From assembly GCA_037138755.1 (NCBI GenBank), contig JBAXHT010000001.1, positions 281,805 through 345,804 on the forward strand: a DNA stretch of 64,000 nucleotides, written 5' to 3'. This stretch comes from Armatimonadota bacterium. Its GTDB lineage: Bacteria > Armatimonadota > Fimbriimonadia > Fimbriimonadales > Fimbriimonadaceae. The first letter of the stretch is position 1, and each line of letters begins with the position of its first letter. The notes beneath the pieces were generated by a model. It searched no databases. It was given only the letters and a program-made list of their open reading frames with translations, and was not told where the DNA came from. Shown one piece after another: positions 33,811 through 41,692 of the stretch. The translations under genes and the position numbers were made by a program.

Positions 33811-34482
33811 TCAACTCCAACCGCCTACGGAAGTGGCTCCAAGTTCTTGAAACGTGGTCGTCAAGAACTCGAAGTCAGCACCTGTGGGATGTAGCTGACG
33901 AAGGTGACGAGCCCGGCCGGGGCCGGTGGTGACGGTCACAAGTCTGAAGTTCTCGAATGGATAGCACTCGGAGCAGTTGCTTCTCGTAGCGAGCATTTGG
34001 TAGCCGAGGAGCTTGGCTTTGTACTTCTCCGCCGAGACGTGGCCAAGGTCAACCTCGACGAACATCGGTAGCGAGGAGGTTAGGGCGAGTCCATCGGGAC
34101 GGATTTCGTGCTTCCCAAGCTTGCGCCAAAGTTGCTGTTCAAATCGCCATTCGGATGCACCTTTGCTGATCAGCGCAAGACGGACATTGGTGACGCTAAG
34201 CGCATGCTGGATGAAACGTGGTGATGAAGTTCTGCTTTCGATCAGCGAGCCAACTTTGTAACCCGCGACTTCAGGAGCAATCCTCCCCGCCATGTAAAGG
34301 CTCTGTCCGTAAAACGGAGTTTCAAGACGGCGAAGGAGTCCAGATTGAACCAGTCCGCGAAGTCTCGTATTAGCCCGTGTTACTGAGCCGAAGTAGCCGA
34401 GCTGGATAATCTGGTCTCTGGAAAGAAGGTGACTAAGACCAACATCCTTAACGAGTTTCGTGTCGCGGGAAGTGAGCCTCAC
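33811..34482 (-). CDS. Replication-relaxation family protein
   Basis: 223 aa. A winged-helix N-terminus ('LSRDQIIQLGYFGSVTRANTRL', in part) and a core with 'HALSVTNVRLAL', 'EIRPDGLALT' and 'FVEVDLGHVSAEKYKAKL' match the Replic_Relax family, which contains a nuclease-like Asp-Glu arrangement (D in 'RPDG', E in 'VEVD'). Such proteins occur in mobilisable elements beside a VirD4-like ATPase, as here (4-nt overlap). Likely role: DNA processing in replication or transfer. Confidence 0.82.
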   Translation of the reverse strand: MRLTSRDTKLVKDVGLSHLLSRDQIIQLGYFGSVTRANTRLRGLVQSGLLRRLETPFYGQSLYMAGRIAPEVAGYKVGSLIESRTSSPRFIQHALSVTNVRLALISKGASEWRFEQQLWRKLGKHEIRPDGLALTSSLPMFVEVDLGHVSAEKYKAKLLGYQMLATRSNCSECYPFENFRLVTVTTGPGRARHLRQLHPTGADFEFLTTTFQELGATSVGGWS

Positions 34483-35864
34483 AGCCAGTCCCCCAGATCG
34501 CCGTCTTTCTTCGGCTTCTTTTGTTTTGGATCGTCTGAGTCTGGTTTGGGCGTTTCTTCCTCTTGGGGCGTATGCTCCTCAAACTCGGGAATTCGCTCGC
34601 TCAGATCGCTGAGAAAAAGATCTGCTTCCGGGCTCCGAACACCAACATCTTTGAAAAGTGGTTCGTTGATCTGAACGATGAAAGGCTTCTCCGAGCGGCG
34701 CGAAAGAATTGCCTCACCGACTGGAAGTGTGGCGATATCGAATGCTTTCGCGTCTCCCGTAAGGTCTTTGCTAAGAACCGCCCCATCCTCGCGCCCCGAG
34801 CGAAACACAACCTTGACACCGACGTTGTTGAGGATCATGGAGCGGACTCTCGTGTTAAGCTGAGCGAGTGTCTGGTGAGCCAAAACTAGAGACAGACCGA
34901 ATCTGCGGCCTTCAGCCAAAATATCTTCAAAGATGTCAGTCCCGAAATGTTCAAACTCGTCGATGTAGAGACGCACCGGATTTCGCTTGCTTTCAGGGAT
35001 GCCGATTCGAGAGAAGATTTCCCGGCAGACGCTACTGAGCAGGAGGGACCCCATCATCTTTCCGGCTCCATGAAGCTCGTCAACTGCCAGCGAAACCAGA
35101 GTGATGCTGCCGGGAGTGTTCAGATGCTTGCCAAGGTCTAGCGGAGCCTGATGACCGAGAGTTCTGCGCAGAGATTCGGTCGCGAACAGAAGGCTCACTT
35201 TGTTGAGAACTGGTGTCGCTAGGGAGTTTTGCTTGTCGTCCGAGAGCTGTCCGTATCTGACCCAGAAATCTCTTACCGACTCAGTCGAGCAACGAGAAGC
35301 TAGGGAATTTCTGAACCCACGGTCGTAGAAAATGCGCTCTAGCTTCGTGAGTGGCTCAGCAGATTCAGCCAGGAGCATCACTGCGTTGCGTAGAGTCTCC
35401 GCTAGTTGCACCCCCCACGACTCGGATTCTTCGGCGATAACCTCTAAAACGCCGAGTGCCCTGAAGTACGCTTCACCGGCGCCGAACAACGGGTTAAAGC
35501 CCAGCGGCTTTTGCTTTTCCCTAAGGTCGAACAGTGCAACTTCATGTGGGTGAACATACTCACATGCAAGTTCAAGAGCCGCATTGACAAGATCTCCCCT
35601 CATATCGATAATGACAAATGACTGCCTCAGAAGGATGTCTTGCGCGATGAGATGGTGGAGGAAATTGGTCTTTCCGCTTCCTGTGGCTCCTATGACGAGC
35701 GCGTGGGTTTTGAGTTGTTGCGGTGGAAGCTGAATCAGGTCATCAATCCATACGTCCGACAACTTGGACCTTTCTTTGCGAACCCCAATCCAGTGGTTTG
35801 GAATGCGCTTCGGCTGTTCGCCGGTTTCCTCTGCTGTCCTCGTTCGACTCATATAGAGGATCAT
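34479..35864 (-). CDS. VirD4/TraD-like DNA-transfer ATPase
   Basis: 461 aa. Walker A 'VIGATGSGKTNFLHHLI' near residue 60, Walker B 'RLYIDEFEHFGTDIF' near 300, and 'LVLAHQTLAQL' as in HerA/VirD4 motors. No membrane anchor is present, unlike classical coupling proteins. It shares a 4-nt overlap with the replication-relaxation gene, which suggests element mobilisation. The first ATG leaves just 6 nt to the divergent regulator; an internal start at 35852 would be easier to reconcile with a promoter. Confidence 0.85.
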   Translation of the reverse strand: MILYMSRTRTAEETGEQPKRIPNHWIGVRKERSKLSDVWIDDLIQLPPQQLKTHALVIGATGSGKTNFLHHLIAQDILLRQSFVIIDMRGDLVNAALELACEYVHPHEVALFDLREKQKPLGFNPLFGAGEAYFRALGVLEVIAEESESWGVQLAETLRNAVMLLAESAEPLTKLERIFYDRGFRNSLASRCSTESVRDFWVRYGQLSDDKQNSLATPVLNKVSLLFATESLRRTLGHQAPLDLGKHLNTPGSITLVSLAVDELHGAGKMMGSLLLSSVCREIFSRIGIPESKRNPVRLYIDEFEHFGTDIFEDILAEGRRFGLSLVLAHQTLAQLNTRVRSMILNNVGVKVVFRSGREDGAVLSKDLTGDAKAFDIATLPVGEAILSRRSEKPFIVQINEPLFKDVGVRSPEADLFLSDLSERIPEFEEHTPQEEETPKPDSDDPKQKKPKKDGDLGDWL

Positions 35865-35870
35865 TTACTA

Positions 35871-37010
35871 ATGGCAAAAACTCACGTGACGGGCGAGCTA
35901 GATTATTTAGTCCGGACTAAACTTCCTGAAAATCCAAACTCCTTCGAGTACGTGCTCAGAGAAGCGTTCTTGCTGGAACATCAGTGCACCAAAGGTGCAG
36001 AGATTGCCAAAGTTCTTGGGATTACGCCGGGGCGTTTCTCACAAATCCTCTCCTCACCGTCCACGCTGAAACCGGAGACAATACAGCATCTGCTTGTGCG
36101 CCTTTCAGGTCGCCAGACTCGCAAACGGCTTATTGCCGCTTGGACAGCGGAGTGCTTTGGCGAATCGATGGGGAACTCATTGTTTACCGGCAAGACGGTC
36201 TCATCAAAGACGTTGAGGCGCGTGGATAGGCAGATCAGGGAGTCAAGGCTTGTCACGGCCGCACTGACGGCTCAAGAAGCCGCCGTGAAATCGACCGATT
36301 GGGATTTACGTCAGCAGTTCTTAGACAGGGCGTTCTACGCAAGGCGTCATCTTAACGAGCCGGGACGCGCCATGAGTATTGCAAGGATCATCGCGGCTGA
36401 TGCCAAGGAGCAAGGCTCTAAAGCCAGACTGGCGACGGCGCATTTTTACAAGGCAAAGACCCTGATGATGAATCCGCTCTGCAAGCCAGAGTCCTTCCAC
36501 CGATGTATCGGTGAAGCGGTTCGATTGCTGTCCATGTACAAGAATGAGGCCGATCGTTTGCTGAAGTGCGCGCTCATCGAGGCGGATTCAGTGCGGAGAT
36601 TAGAACTCAATGCCACTCTCACGTTCATGGAGAGGGGCCTTGATCCTATCGACAAAGAATTCCTCGAAACGGAACGTGCCTCCGCCCAAGGTAGGGCGAA
36701 ATCGGCAAAGACGTATCAGTCAAAGTTCAACAACCTCTTCACTGCCGCACGAATCTCAGTTTTGCTTGGAGAGACTTTTCAAGCAGCTGAATTGCTGGAA
36801 TCGGCATTTGGTTCGGGAGAGTTCAAGAATCTCCACGCCCAGGAGCAGTGCGGAGTGATCCACTCCATGATTTTGGAGCAGACAGAAAGTCCAGCAGAGG
36901 TCTCGGAACATCTTGTCAAAGCCATTCTCCTTTGCGAAAAGTCGTGCGACTACTATCACAAAGCGATGCTTGAGACCCGGCTTGCCGAAGTCGAGTCGGC
37001 ACGGTTTTAG
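35871..37010 (+). CDS. HTH protein with helical-repeat body
   Basis: 379 aa from ATG 35871; the frame is open upstream but there is antisense to the ATPase. The N-terminus has a helix-turn-helix ('KGAEIAKVLGITPGRFSQIL', about residues 37-56). The rest is alpha-helical and TPR-like ('RRHLNEPGRAMSIARIIAAD', 'AARISVLLGETFQAAELLESAF' in part). This layout resembles signal-binding phage or element regulators with TPR sensors. Divergent from the transfer genes, so it may control them. Confidence 0.68.
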   Translation: MAKTHVTGELDYLVRTKLPENPNSFEYVLREAFLLEHQCTKGAEIAKVLGITPGRFSQILSSPSTLKPETIQHLLVRLSGRQTRKRLIAAWTAECFGESMGNSLFTGKTVSSKTLRRVDRQIRESRLVTAALTAQEAAVKSTDWDLRQQFLDRAFYARRHLNEPGRAMSIARIIAADAKEQGSKARLATAHFYKAKTLMMNPLCKPESFHRCIGEAVRLLSMYKNEADRLLKCALIEADSVRRLELNATLTFMERGLDPIDKEFLETERASAQGRAKSAKTYQSKFNNLFTAARISVLLGETFQAAELLESAFGSGEFKNLHAQEQCGVIHSMILEQTESPAEVSEHLVKAILLCEKSCDYYHKAMLETRLAEVESARF

Positions 37011-37255
37011 GGCGGCCAGAAGGTAGGTCAGGACCCCGACCAACCCTGATCTACCAATTTGAACCTAAAGTCCCGCATTTCTAACCTAACCCTCCTCTTT
37101 CTAAGAGTCGCATTCCTTCTTCGATTCATCCTCCTCGCTCCCGTTCCCGCTCCTCGTCTTCATCTCAGAACTCATGCGCCACTTAGCAAGACTCGGCGGG
37201 CACCGGGGCGAAGACCAGTTCAATGTTTAAGAGAACAAAGTCATTTAAGAATCTT
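37011..37255. other. Gap with pyrimidine-rich DNA
   Basis: No credible gene. The + strand is C/T-rich. An inverted copy (37056-37069) of a 14-mer found beside tRNA-Leu (31834-31847) lies here. Confidence 0.3.
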
Positions 37256-37561
37256 TTAAGATTTGAACTGACGACGAACACGCGTGGATTTGCTTTCCAC
37301 TGCAAGTGAATCCTCGTCTGCGTTCAAGAACTCGGTGAGCATTTCGGAAGAATCCAGTTCAAGAATCTTGCAGACGGCAACGAATTCCAAAACTCTCATT
37401 TGCCGTTCCCCTCTTTCGATTTTCGAGACGAAACTCTGCGGCATTCCAAGTTTCTGAGCGAGTTCATCTTGCGAGAATCCGGCGGCGATTCGTTTTTTGC
37501 ACATAAACGATCCGAGTTTTGCGTTCTCAGCGACCGAGATTCCGGGGAACTTTGCACACAC
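37256..37561 (-). CDS. XRE-family transcriptional regulator
   Basis: 101 aa from GTG 37561; the frame can be extended to a TTG at 37588, but that codon lies inside a palindrome likely to be the operator. HTH: 'CKKRIAAGFSQDELAQKL', 'MPQSFVSKIERGERQM', then 'LEFVAVCKILELDSSEMLTE'. Typical Cro/CI-type repressor. Divergent from a lipoprotein gene, with a palindrome between the two. Confidence 0.85.
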   Translation of the reverse strand: MCAKFPGISVAENAKLGSFMCKKRIAAGFSQDELAQKLGMPQSFVSKIERGERQMRVLEFVAVCKILELDSSEMLTEFLNADEDSLAVESKSTRVRRQFKS

Positions 37562-37570
37562 GTGCGTACA

Positions 37571-37634
37571 TTGGGAATGACAAATCAACCCATATTGGGT
37601 TTATAATAAGAAAAAACCGATTACAGGTTTTTTT
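37571..37634 (+). promoter_or_regulatory. Promoter with palindromic operator and T-rich hairpin
   Basis: TATAAT at 37602-37607, with a weak -35 (TGACAA) 18 nt upstream. The spacer holds the palindrome AACCCA-TAT-TGGGTT (37587-37601), a natural site for the divergent XRE repressor. Just downstream, AAAAAACC-GATTACA-GGTTTTTTT (37611-37634) forms a hairpin with a T tail, which could be an attenuator or terminator. Confidence 0.55.
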
Positions 37635-37643
37635 GTGACTCTC

Positions 37644-38585
37644 ATGGTGACTTCCTCTATTTCTCGAATTGTCTGCTTTTTCCTTCTCAGCGCATCGCTT
37701 CTCGCCTGCGGTGGAGCGGGAGGAGTTGGCGCAAACGGTCCATCGGTTTCGCTCTCAGCGTCCAAACTCTCCATCGCTTATGGTCAGCCAGTGACGATTA
37801 GTTGGAGTTCTAAAAAGATTTCGTCAATCGAATCTTCCAACTTCAGAGTAGGCTCGGCCAGTGTCGATGGCTCCATCACCGACACGCCCGGCTCGACCAC
37901 GACCTACTCCATCACCGGATACGGGGAAGATGGGAACAGATACACGGGTTCGGTAACTGTTAGCGTTGCCAAAGGCTCCAAATCGATTCTCGTCGTAGGC
38001 GATGTCGCGCAATCCGGGGTCAACCAGATCATCGAGCAAATCCAGGCCGTTTCAAGTGCTACAGTCCAGGTCTTAGCAACCGTCCCTGCGACAATCTCAT
38101 CCGACGTAGTCGTTTTGCTCTCAGATTCAAATGTGACTTCTTCGGATGTGAACAAGATCAAGAGTCAACTGAGCCGAGGAGGTGGAGTCGTCCTCGTTGG
38201 CAACTCAAGTAGGCTTCTCGCTACCGGAAGTGCTTCAAATACAGACGTCAGTCCCATCGGCAGTTTTTGCGCTGGCGTAACGGAATGCGTTGGTGATGAC
38301 CTGAATTCGTCATCCCTTCTGATCAGTCCTGTGAGTTTCCCATACGGCGCTACTGTCTTGGACAGAGAAGTGAGAGGCTACAGCATGAGTCCCATCAGTG
38401 CAACGGCGACACCGCTGACTCAAGTTAGCCCCTGGCAGTCAGGTGGCTACTCAGGCTTCCTGTATTCGCCTTCTACAGGCGGGAGGGTCGCATACGCTGG
38501 CAGTGCTCCCGCAGATAATTCTGAATCAAGCGCGGCGATGAGAGCCATTTTCCTTTCCGAAGTGCGATGGGCATCAGGCGAGTAA
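37644..38585 (+). CDS. Lipoprotein of unknown function
   Basis: 313 aa from ATG 37644 (an in-frame start lies three codons earlier). Lipobox 'ASLLACGG' at about residues 17-24, so lipidated and exported. An Ig-like beta domain follows ('GQPVTISWSSKKIS', 'TTTYSITGYGEDG'), then a flavodoxin-like alpha-beta region ('KSILVVGDVAQSGVNQI', 'DVVVLLSDS', 'GGGVVLVGNSSRLLA'), as in ThuA/glutamine amidotransferase-like folds. Cargo gene of the element, followed after 1 nt by a serine hydrolase gene. Confidence 0.7.
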   Translation: MVTSSISRIVCFFLLSASLLACGGAGGVGANGPSVSLSASKLSIAYGQPVTISWSSKKISSIESSNFRVGSASVDGSITDTPGSTTTYSITGYGEDGNRYTGSVTVSVAKGSKSILVVGDVAQSGVNQIIEQIQAVSSATVQVLATVPATISSDVVVLLSDSNVTSSDVNKIKSQLSRGGGVVLVGNSSRLLATGSASNTDVSPIGSFCAGVTECVGDDLNSSSLLISPVSFPYGATVLDREVRGYSMSPISATATPLTQVSPWQSGGYSGFLYSPSTGGRVAYAGSAPADNSESSAAMRAIFLSEVRWASGE

Positions 38586-38586
38586 C

Positions 38587-39735
38587 ATGAGGCCAGTGAA
38601 CAACTTCGGATTTGCACTGTCCACTCTGTTTCTCGCAATCTGCTCGGCGCAGGCACAGTCCGGCGGTCTGACGACCAGCCCAGATCCGTTCGTGGCCAAT
38701 TTTATCCGCCAGCGCGGAATCAAGGGCGCATCCCTAACTGTTTGGAACCGCCAGGGAACGATCATCTACTCGAAGGGCTTCGGCACGACGGGAACTGGTC
38801 CATTCACGCCAGACACCGTTTGTAGGGTAGCCAGTATCTCGAAAATTTTCACCTCGGTTGGGATCATGCAAGCGGTCAAGGAAGGCAAGATCAATCTGGA
38901 TGCTCCGATCAATACCTACCTGAAGTATCCAAAGCTCGGAGATCCACGGCTGGCAAAAGTGACCACCCGCCTGATGCTACAGCATCTCTCTGGGATGGAA
39001 AGCAAGTCAACTCCGATTGTCTCGCCAAGTCAGGTTAGCGACAAGCTCCCACTCACTCCACAAGCTATTACCGATTGGGCAATGACCAAGAAGCAGCTTG
39101 ACCGGGAGCCGAATACTGCTTACGGCTACTCCAACACGGCGTACACGGTACTTGGTGTGATCCTAGAGAAGGCAACCGGAGTTGATTACGAGACCTACGT
39201 TAAGCGGCTGATCTCGCCCATGGGAGTTTCCAAATCCAGAATCGGAAACACTCTCAAGAGTGGGACGGATGAGACAACGTACTACGATCTCGGGAACCGA
39301 ACGAACCACTCCAGTTTTCAGTTCGGCAGCTCCGTTCCCTCCGGCTCAATGCCGTTCCCGTATGGAGGAGCCTTTGTGCTTGAATCCATGCCCGGTGGGG
39401 GTGGTTGGGCTTCTACGAGCAACGACCTTGCAAAGCTAATGATTGGGACGTTCGGCTCCTACCGGTTCTTTGATCAGAATCTTCAAGCTCAAATGATCGC
39501 AAGACCCCCTGCAATTAGCGACAGCTACTATACAGGTTTGGGTTGGAATCGTTCTTTAGCTGGAACGTTCCGGACCGGAAGTCTTGAGTGTAGTAGCGCG
39601 TGTATGATTTGGCTCAAGAACGGCTATGGCTACGCCTATGTCCAAAACACCTGCACTCAGAACGACAAACAGGAGTTCGGCGCTGGAAAGTTTCTCGATG
39701 ACTTCACGGTGTGGATGGGTCAGAACACTAGGTAG
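38587..39735 (+). CDS. Exported serine hydrolase (class C beta-lactamase / PBP fold)
   Basis: 382 aa with a signal peptide (about residues 1-24, ending 'AQA'). Catalytic Ser-x-x-Lys in 'RVASISKIF' (about residues 82-90), Tyr-Ser-Asn in 'AYGYSNTAY' (about 180), and a late Gly-rich segment ('SMPGGGGWASTSNDLAKLM'). The group includes esterases, D-peptidases and beta-lactamases; the exact activity is unknown and no resistance role should be assumed. Translationally adjacent to the lipoprotein gene. Confidence 0.87.
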   Translation: MRPVNNFGFALSTLFLAICSAQAQSGGLTTSPDPFVANFIRQRGIKGASLTVWNRQGTIIYSKGFGTTGTGPFTPDTVCRVASISKIFTSVGIMQAVKEGKINLDAPINTYLKYPKLGDPRLAKVTTRLMLQHLSGMESKSTPIVSPSQVSDKLPLTPQAITDWAMTKKQLDREPNTAYGYSNTAYTVLGVILEKATGVDYETYVKRLISPMGVSKSRIGNTLKSGTDETTYYDLGNRTNHSSFQFGSSVPSGSMPFPYGGAFVLESMPGGGGWASTSNDLAKLMIGTFGSYRFFDQNLQAQMIARPPAISDSYYTGLGWNRSLAGTFRTGSLECSSACMIWLKNGYGYAYVQNTCTQNDKQEFGAGKFLDDFTVWMGQNTR

Positions 39736-39802
39736 GTTTGAGACAATAGTTCCCGCCCTCCCGCCCTGTCTTTGTGAAGTTTTTGTTTGCGACCTTCGGT
39801 AG

Positions 39803-39834
39803 CGAAAACCCCGGGATGATGCCCGGGGTTACTT
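39803..39834. terminator. Bidirectional terminator hairpin
   Basis: AACCCCGGG - ATGATG - CCCGGGGTT (39807-39830), a 9-bp perfect stem between convergent genes. On the minus strand it is followed by TTTT, so it best serves the replication gene ending at 39837. Confidence 0.8.
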
Positions 39835-39836
39835 TG

Positions 39837-40232
39837 TTAGGAAGCCGAGTTGTGGATATCTGAGCCGCCTGCCGTTGTTCTTTTATTCTTTTCTTTGTAT
39901 TGTTGCAGTTCGCTTTTCGAAAAGGTTTTGACGGCTTTTGGTGGTGAGATTTGCCTGAATGCAACGAAGGTGTGGATAAGTCCCTTTTGCTTCAGAGCCG
40001 TAATCGCCTTGCTGAGCGCTTCGGTTTGGCGGCCAGTTCGCTCATTCAGGGATTGGTAGGATAGTGTCACCCAACGGCCCTCCTTGTTCCATCCGGTCGT
40101 CTGTCTCAGCAGGATGAGGAGCATTCTCAGTTCGGTGTCCTTGAGTTTCGGTAAGAGCTGGTCTATCAGTACGTTGGGGATCTTTGTCCATGCTGAGTTG
40201 GTTGGTGGCAAAAGCAGCTTTATTCTTGGCAT
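39837..40232 (-). CDS. Phage O-like replication protein (winged helix)
   Basis: 131 aa from ATG 40232. 'KIPNVLIDQLLPKLKDTELRM' (in part), 'LRQTTGWNKEGRWVTLSYQSL' (in part) and 'ALKQKGLI' match the N-terminal DNA-binding domain of lambda O-type replication proteins. DnaA-box-like 9-mers lie inside the gene (39851-39859 TGTGGATAT and 39971-39979 TGTGGATAA). The 5' part overlaps, in another frame, the end of the preceding gene. Last gene of a leftward unit starting at the XRE gene. Confidence 0.72.
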   Translation of the reverse strand: MPRIKLLLPPTNSAWTKIPNVLIDQLLPKLKDTELRMLLILLRQTTGWNKEGRWVTLSYQSLNERTGRQTEALSKAITALKQKGLIHTFVAFRQISPPKAVKTFSKSELQQYKEKNKRTTAGGSDIHNSAS

Positions 40233-40446
40233 AGTAATACTCTTTAGGGGGTGAATAGTCGTGGCGGATTGCATCTACGATGAATGCTTCTGGACGCTTG
40301 GCCTTGCGGAAAGGCATGAAGCTGAGTTGTCGCTTGATGCGCTCATGCGGAAAGCTAAGGAGTTCAACAACGCCAGCGTGGCTGACGCCAAGCTTCATAA
40401 GTTCAACCGCAATCTGAACTGCAGGGTCTTCTTTAGAGTGAGTCAT
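40042..40446 (-). CDS. Replication-associated small protein
   Basis: 134 aa. The first about 75 residues look like a conserved module: 'AVELMKLGVSHAGVVELL', 'HERIKRQLSFMPFRKAKRPEA' (in part) and 'DAIRHDYSPPKEYY'. That module is usually the C-terminal end of helix-turn-helix replication proteins, here encoded upstream of the O-like domain as a separate gene. The last about 60 residues are low-complexity and overlap the next gene by 191 nt in a different frame, so the stop might have arisen by frameshift. Confidence 0.55.
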   Translation of the reverse strand: MTHSKEDPAVQIAVELMKLGVSHAGVVELLSFPHERIKRQLSFMPFRKAKRPEAFIVDAIRHDYSPPKEYYYAKNKAAFATNQLSMDKDPQRTDRPALTETQGHRTENAPHPAETDDRMEQGGPLGDTILPIPE

Positions 40447-40948
40447 TTCGAATTGAAGTTAGGAATGAGATGATGCGAAGTGAGGCCGCTTTGAGTCCAG
40501 TGAAGTAGGCATAGTCCACTTCACCACTTGGTCGAATTCCCAAGCTGTACTTTGCAAGTAGCCGGGCCAGTCTCTGACCGTCTACGACCTTGATCCGAGC
40601 TCTGGAATACTTCGGAAGTTCTTCACCAGCTGAATCACAAAGGCCGAACGGTGAGACGATAATGCCAAGGTCCGCTTTAGATCGATCCACTTCACCAACT
40701 AGTTCGCTTAAGTGCCGGATGCGAACGGTGTCGCGGACCACCTTGATGATGACTGTCTCTAGTCCGAATCCGGTCCCCTTGCGGCAGACGAGGTCGTAAC
40801 CTCCATACCGAGATTTCTGCTTTGACTTGCGACGGTGCATGATTTCAATATCTCCAAACCCTTCCCGGCTGAGGGTCATTTGGAGCAGCATCTCAATCTC
40901 ATGTAGTGAGCAAGTCTGGAGCATTTGAACAAGAGCATCTAGCTTCAT
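40433..40948 (-). CDS. Mrr-like restriction endonuclease-fold protein
   Basis: 171 aa. A short helical N-terminus, then the PD-(D/E)xK core of Mrr_cat nucleases: 'REGFGDIEIMHRRKSKQK', 'RYGGYDLVCRKG' (Asp) and 'LETVIIKVVRDTVRIRHLSEL' (shown in part; Glu-x-Ile-Lys-like), followed by 'KADLGIIVSPFG'. Possibly a DNA-cleaving defence or mobility nuclease; activity not proven. Sits between an XRE regulator (4-nt overlap) and a small replication protein. Confidence 0.72.
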   Translation of the reverse strand: MKLDALVQMLQTCSLHEIEMLLQMTLSREGFGDIEIMHRRKSKQKSRYGGYDLVCRKGTGFGLETVIIKVVRDTVRIRHLSELVGEVDRSKADLGIIVSPFGLCDSAGEELPKYSRARIKVVDGQRLARLLAKYSLGIRPSGEVDYAYFTGLKAASLRIISFLTSIRNDSL

Positions 40949-41373
40949 CTCGCTCCTTTCTTCGATTCGTATCCCCTCGGATACCGGGAGGTAACCCAGG
41001 TTCCGGCAGGCAAACCTTTGAACTCATCTTTGACGTTTCCAAACTCGTCAATCGCCCGCTCTGGCAGGCATCCGGTACAACCGACCAAGTCACAGACAAA
41101 CCGAGTAGCGAACCTACCGGCTTCTGCTACAAGCTCACGGGGGTCTATTCGCCTGCCAAGCTGCTGCTCAAGAGCAGTGGTTATCTTGGCGACGAGCCGG
41201 AAGGATGGATTCATTTTCCCGTTAATCAGCCGGGAGACTGAGGACGCGCTAACCCGGGCGTCCTTTGCGAGTCTAGTGACGCCGTTAAAGGCGTACCGAT
41301 CTAGATGAGCCATCACGTCGGAAATCCGGTTGATGGTCGGTCCGAAGACCTGTTTAGGGGTTTCTTTTACCAT
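40945..41373 (-). CDS. XRE-like regulator with Cys motif
   Basis: 142 aa from ATG 41373; upstream in-frame ATGs would overlap the operator palindrome. HTH: 'VTRLAKDARVSASSVSRLI' then 'NPSFRLVAKITTALEQQLG'. The C-terminal part contains 'CDLVGCTGC', a possible metal site, and ends basic. It probably represses its own unit, which includes the Mrr-like and replication genes. Confidence 0.8.
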   Translation of the reverse strand: MVKETPKQVFGPTINRISDVMAHLDRYAFNGVTRLAKDARVSASSVSRLINGKMNPSFRLVAKITTALEQQLGRRIDPRELVAEAGRFATRFVCDLVGCTGCLPERAIDEFGNVKDEFKGLPAGTWVTSRYPRGYESKKGAR

Positions 41374-41448
41374 GCACTCATTAAAAAATGAGAGGCATGA
41401 AACCATCATGAAATGTTGCAAACACGCAACCGTTGCACGGATGCAACA
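41371..41448. promoter_or_regulatory. Operator region upstream of the XRE-like gene
   Basis: A long interrupted palindrome CATGC-CTCATT-AAAA-AATGAG-GCATG spans 41371-41399. Next to it are four GTTGC/GCAAC half-sites (41415-41420, 41426-41430, 41432-41437, 41442-41447), the outer ones forming TGTTGCA / TGCAACA. Confidence 0.5.
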
Positions 41449-41475
41449 AAAAACGGAGCTGTCCTTGCGGCTCCG
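41448..41475 (-). terminator. Terminator-like hairpin upstream of the XRE-like gene
   Basis: Minus strand CGGAGC - 10-nt loop - GCTCCG followed by six T (plus-strand A run 41448-41453). It could stop transcripts coming leftward from the recombinase region, or act in the leader of the XRE-like gene. Confidence 0.55.
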
Positions 41476-41476
41476 C

Positions 41477-41482
41477 TAGCAT
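41477..41482 (+). promoter_or_regulatory. -10 box (TAGCAT) 6 nt before an ATG
   Basis: TAGCAT, GGCGAC, then ATG 41489. Same spacing as chromosomal genes of the window. Confidence 0.35.
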
Positions 41483-41488
41483 GGCGAC

Positions 41489-41692
41489 ATGTGGCTTCCA
41501 ACTCCTACCGCTGAACATGCCGAATCCTTTAGGGCTTTAGTCAAGTCCGAATTTGGGTTAGAGTTGAGTTCAGACGAGGCGCTGGACGCTGCCACCCGCC
41601 TATTACATATCCATTTCATCCTCACCTATGCGTATCGCCCTTTACGCCCGAAAGTCCACGGAGCAAGAAGACAGGCAGATTCAAAGCCTTGA
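41489..41692 (+). CDS. Small protein preceding the serine recombinase
   Basis: 67 aa. The first about 45 residues ('FRALVKSEFGLELSSDEALD') form an amphipathic helical unit often found directly upstream of large serine recombinases; the tail becomes basic and overlaps the recombinase gene by 65 nt in another frame. Role unknown; possibly an accessory or translational-coupling factor. Confidence 0.6.
   Translation: MWLPTPTAEHAESFRALVKSEFGLELSSDEALDAATRLLHIHFILTYAYRPLRPKVHGARRQADSKP

Noticed and set aside
37059-37259. 66-codon open frame on the + strand
   Set aside because: Pyrimidine-rich DNA giving Leu/Arg/Pro-rich translation, with no ribosome site or family.
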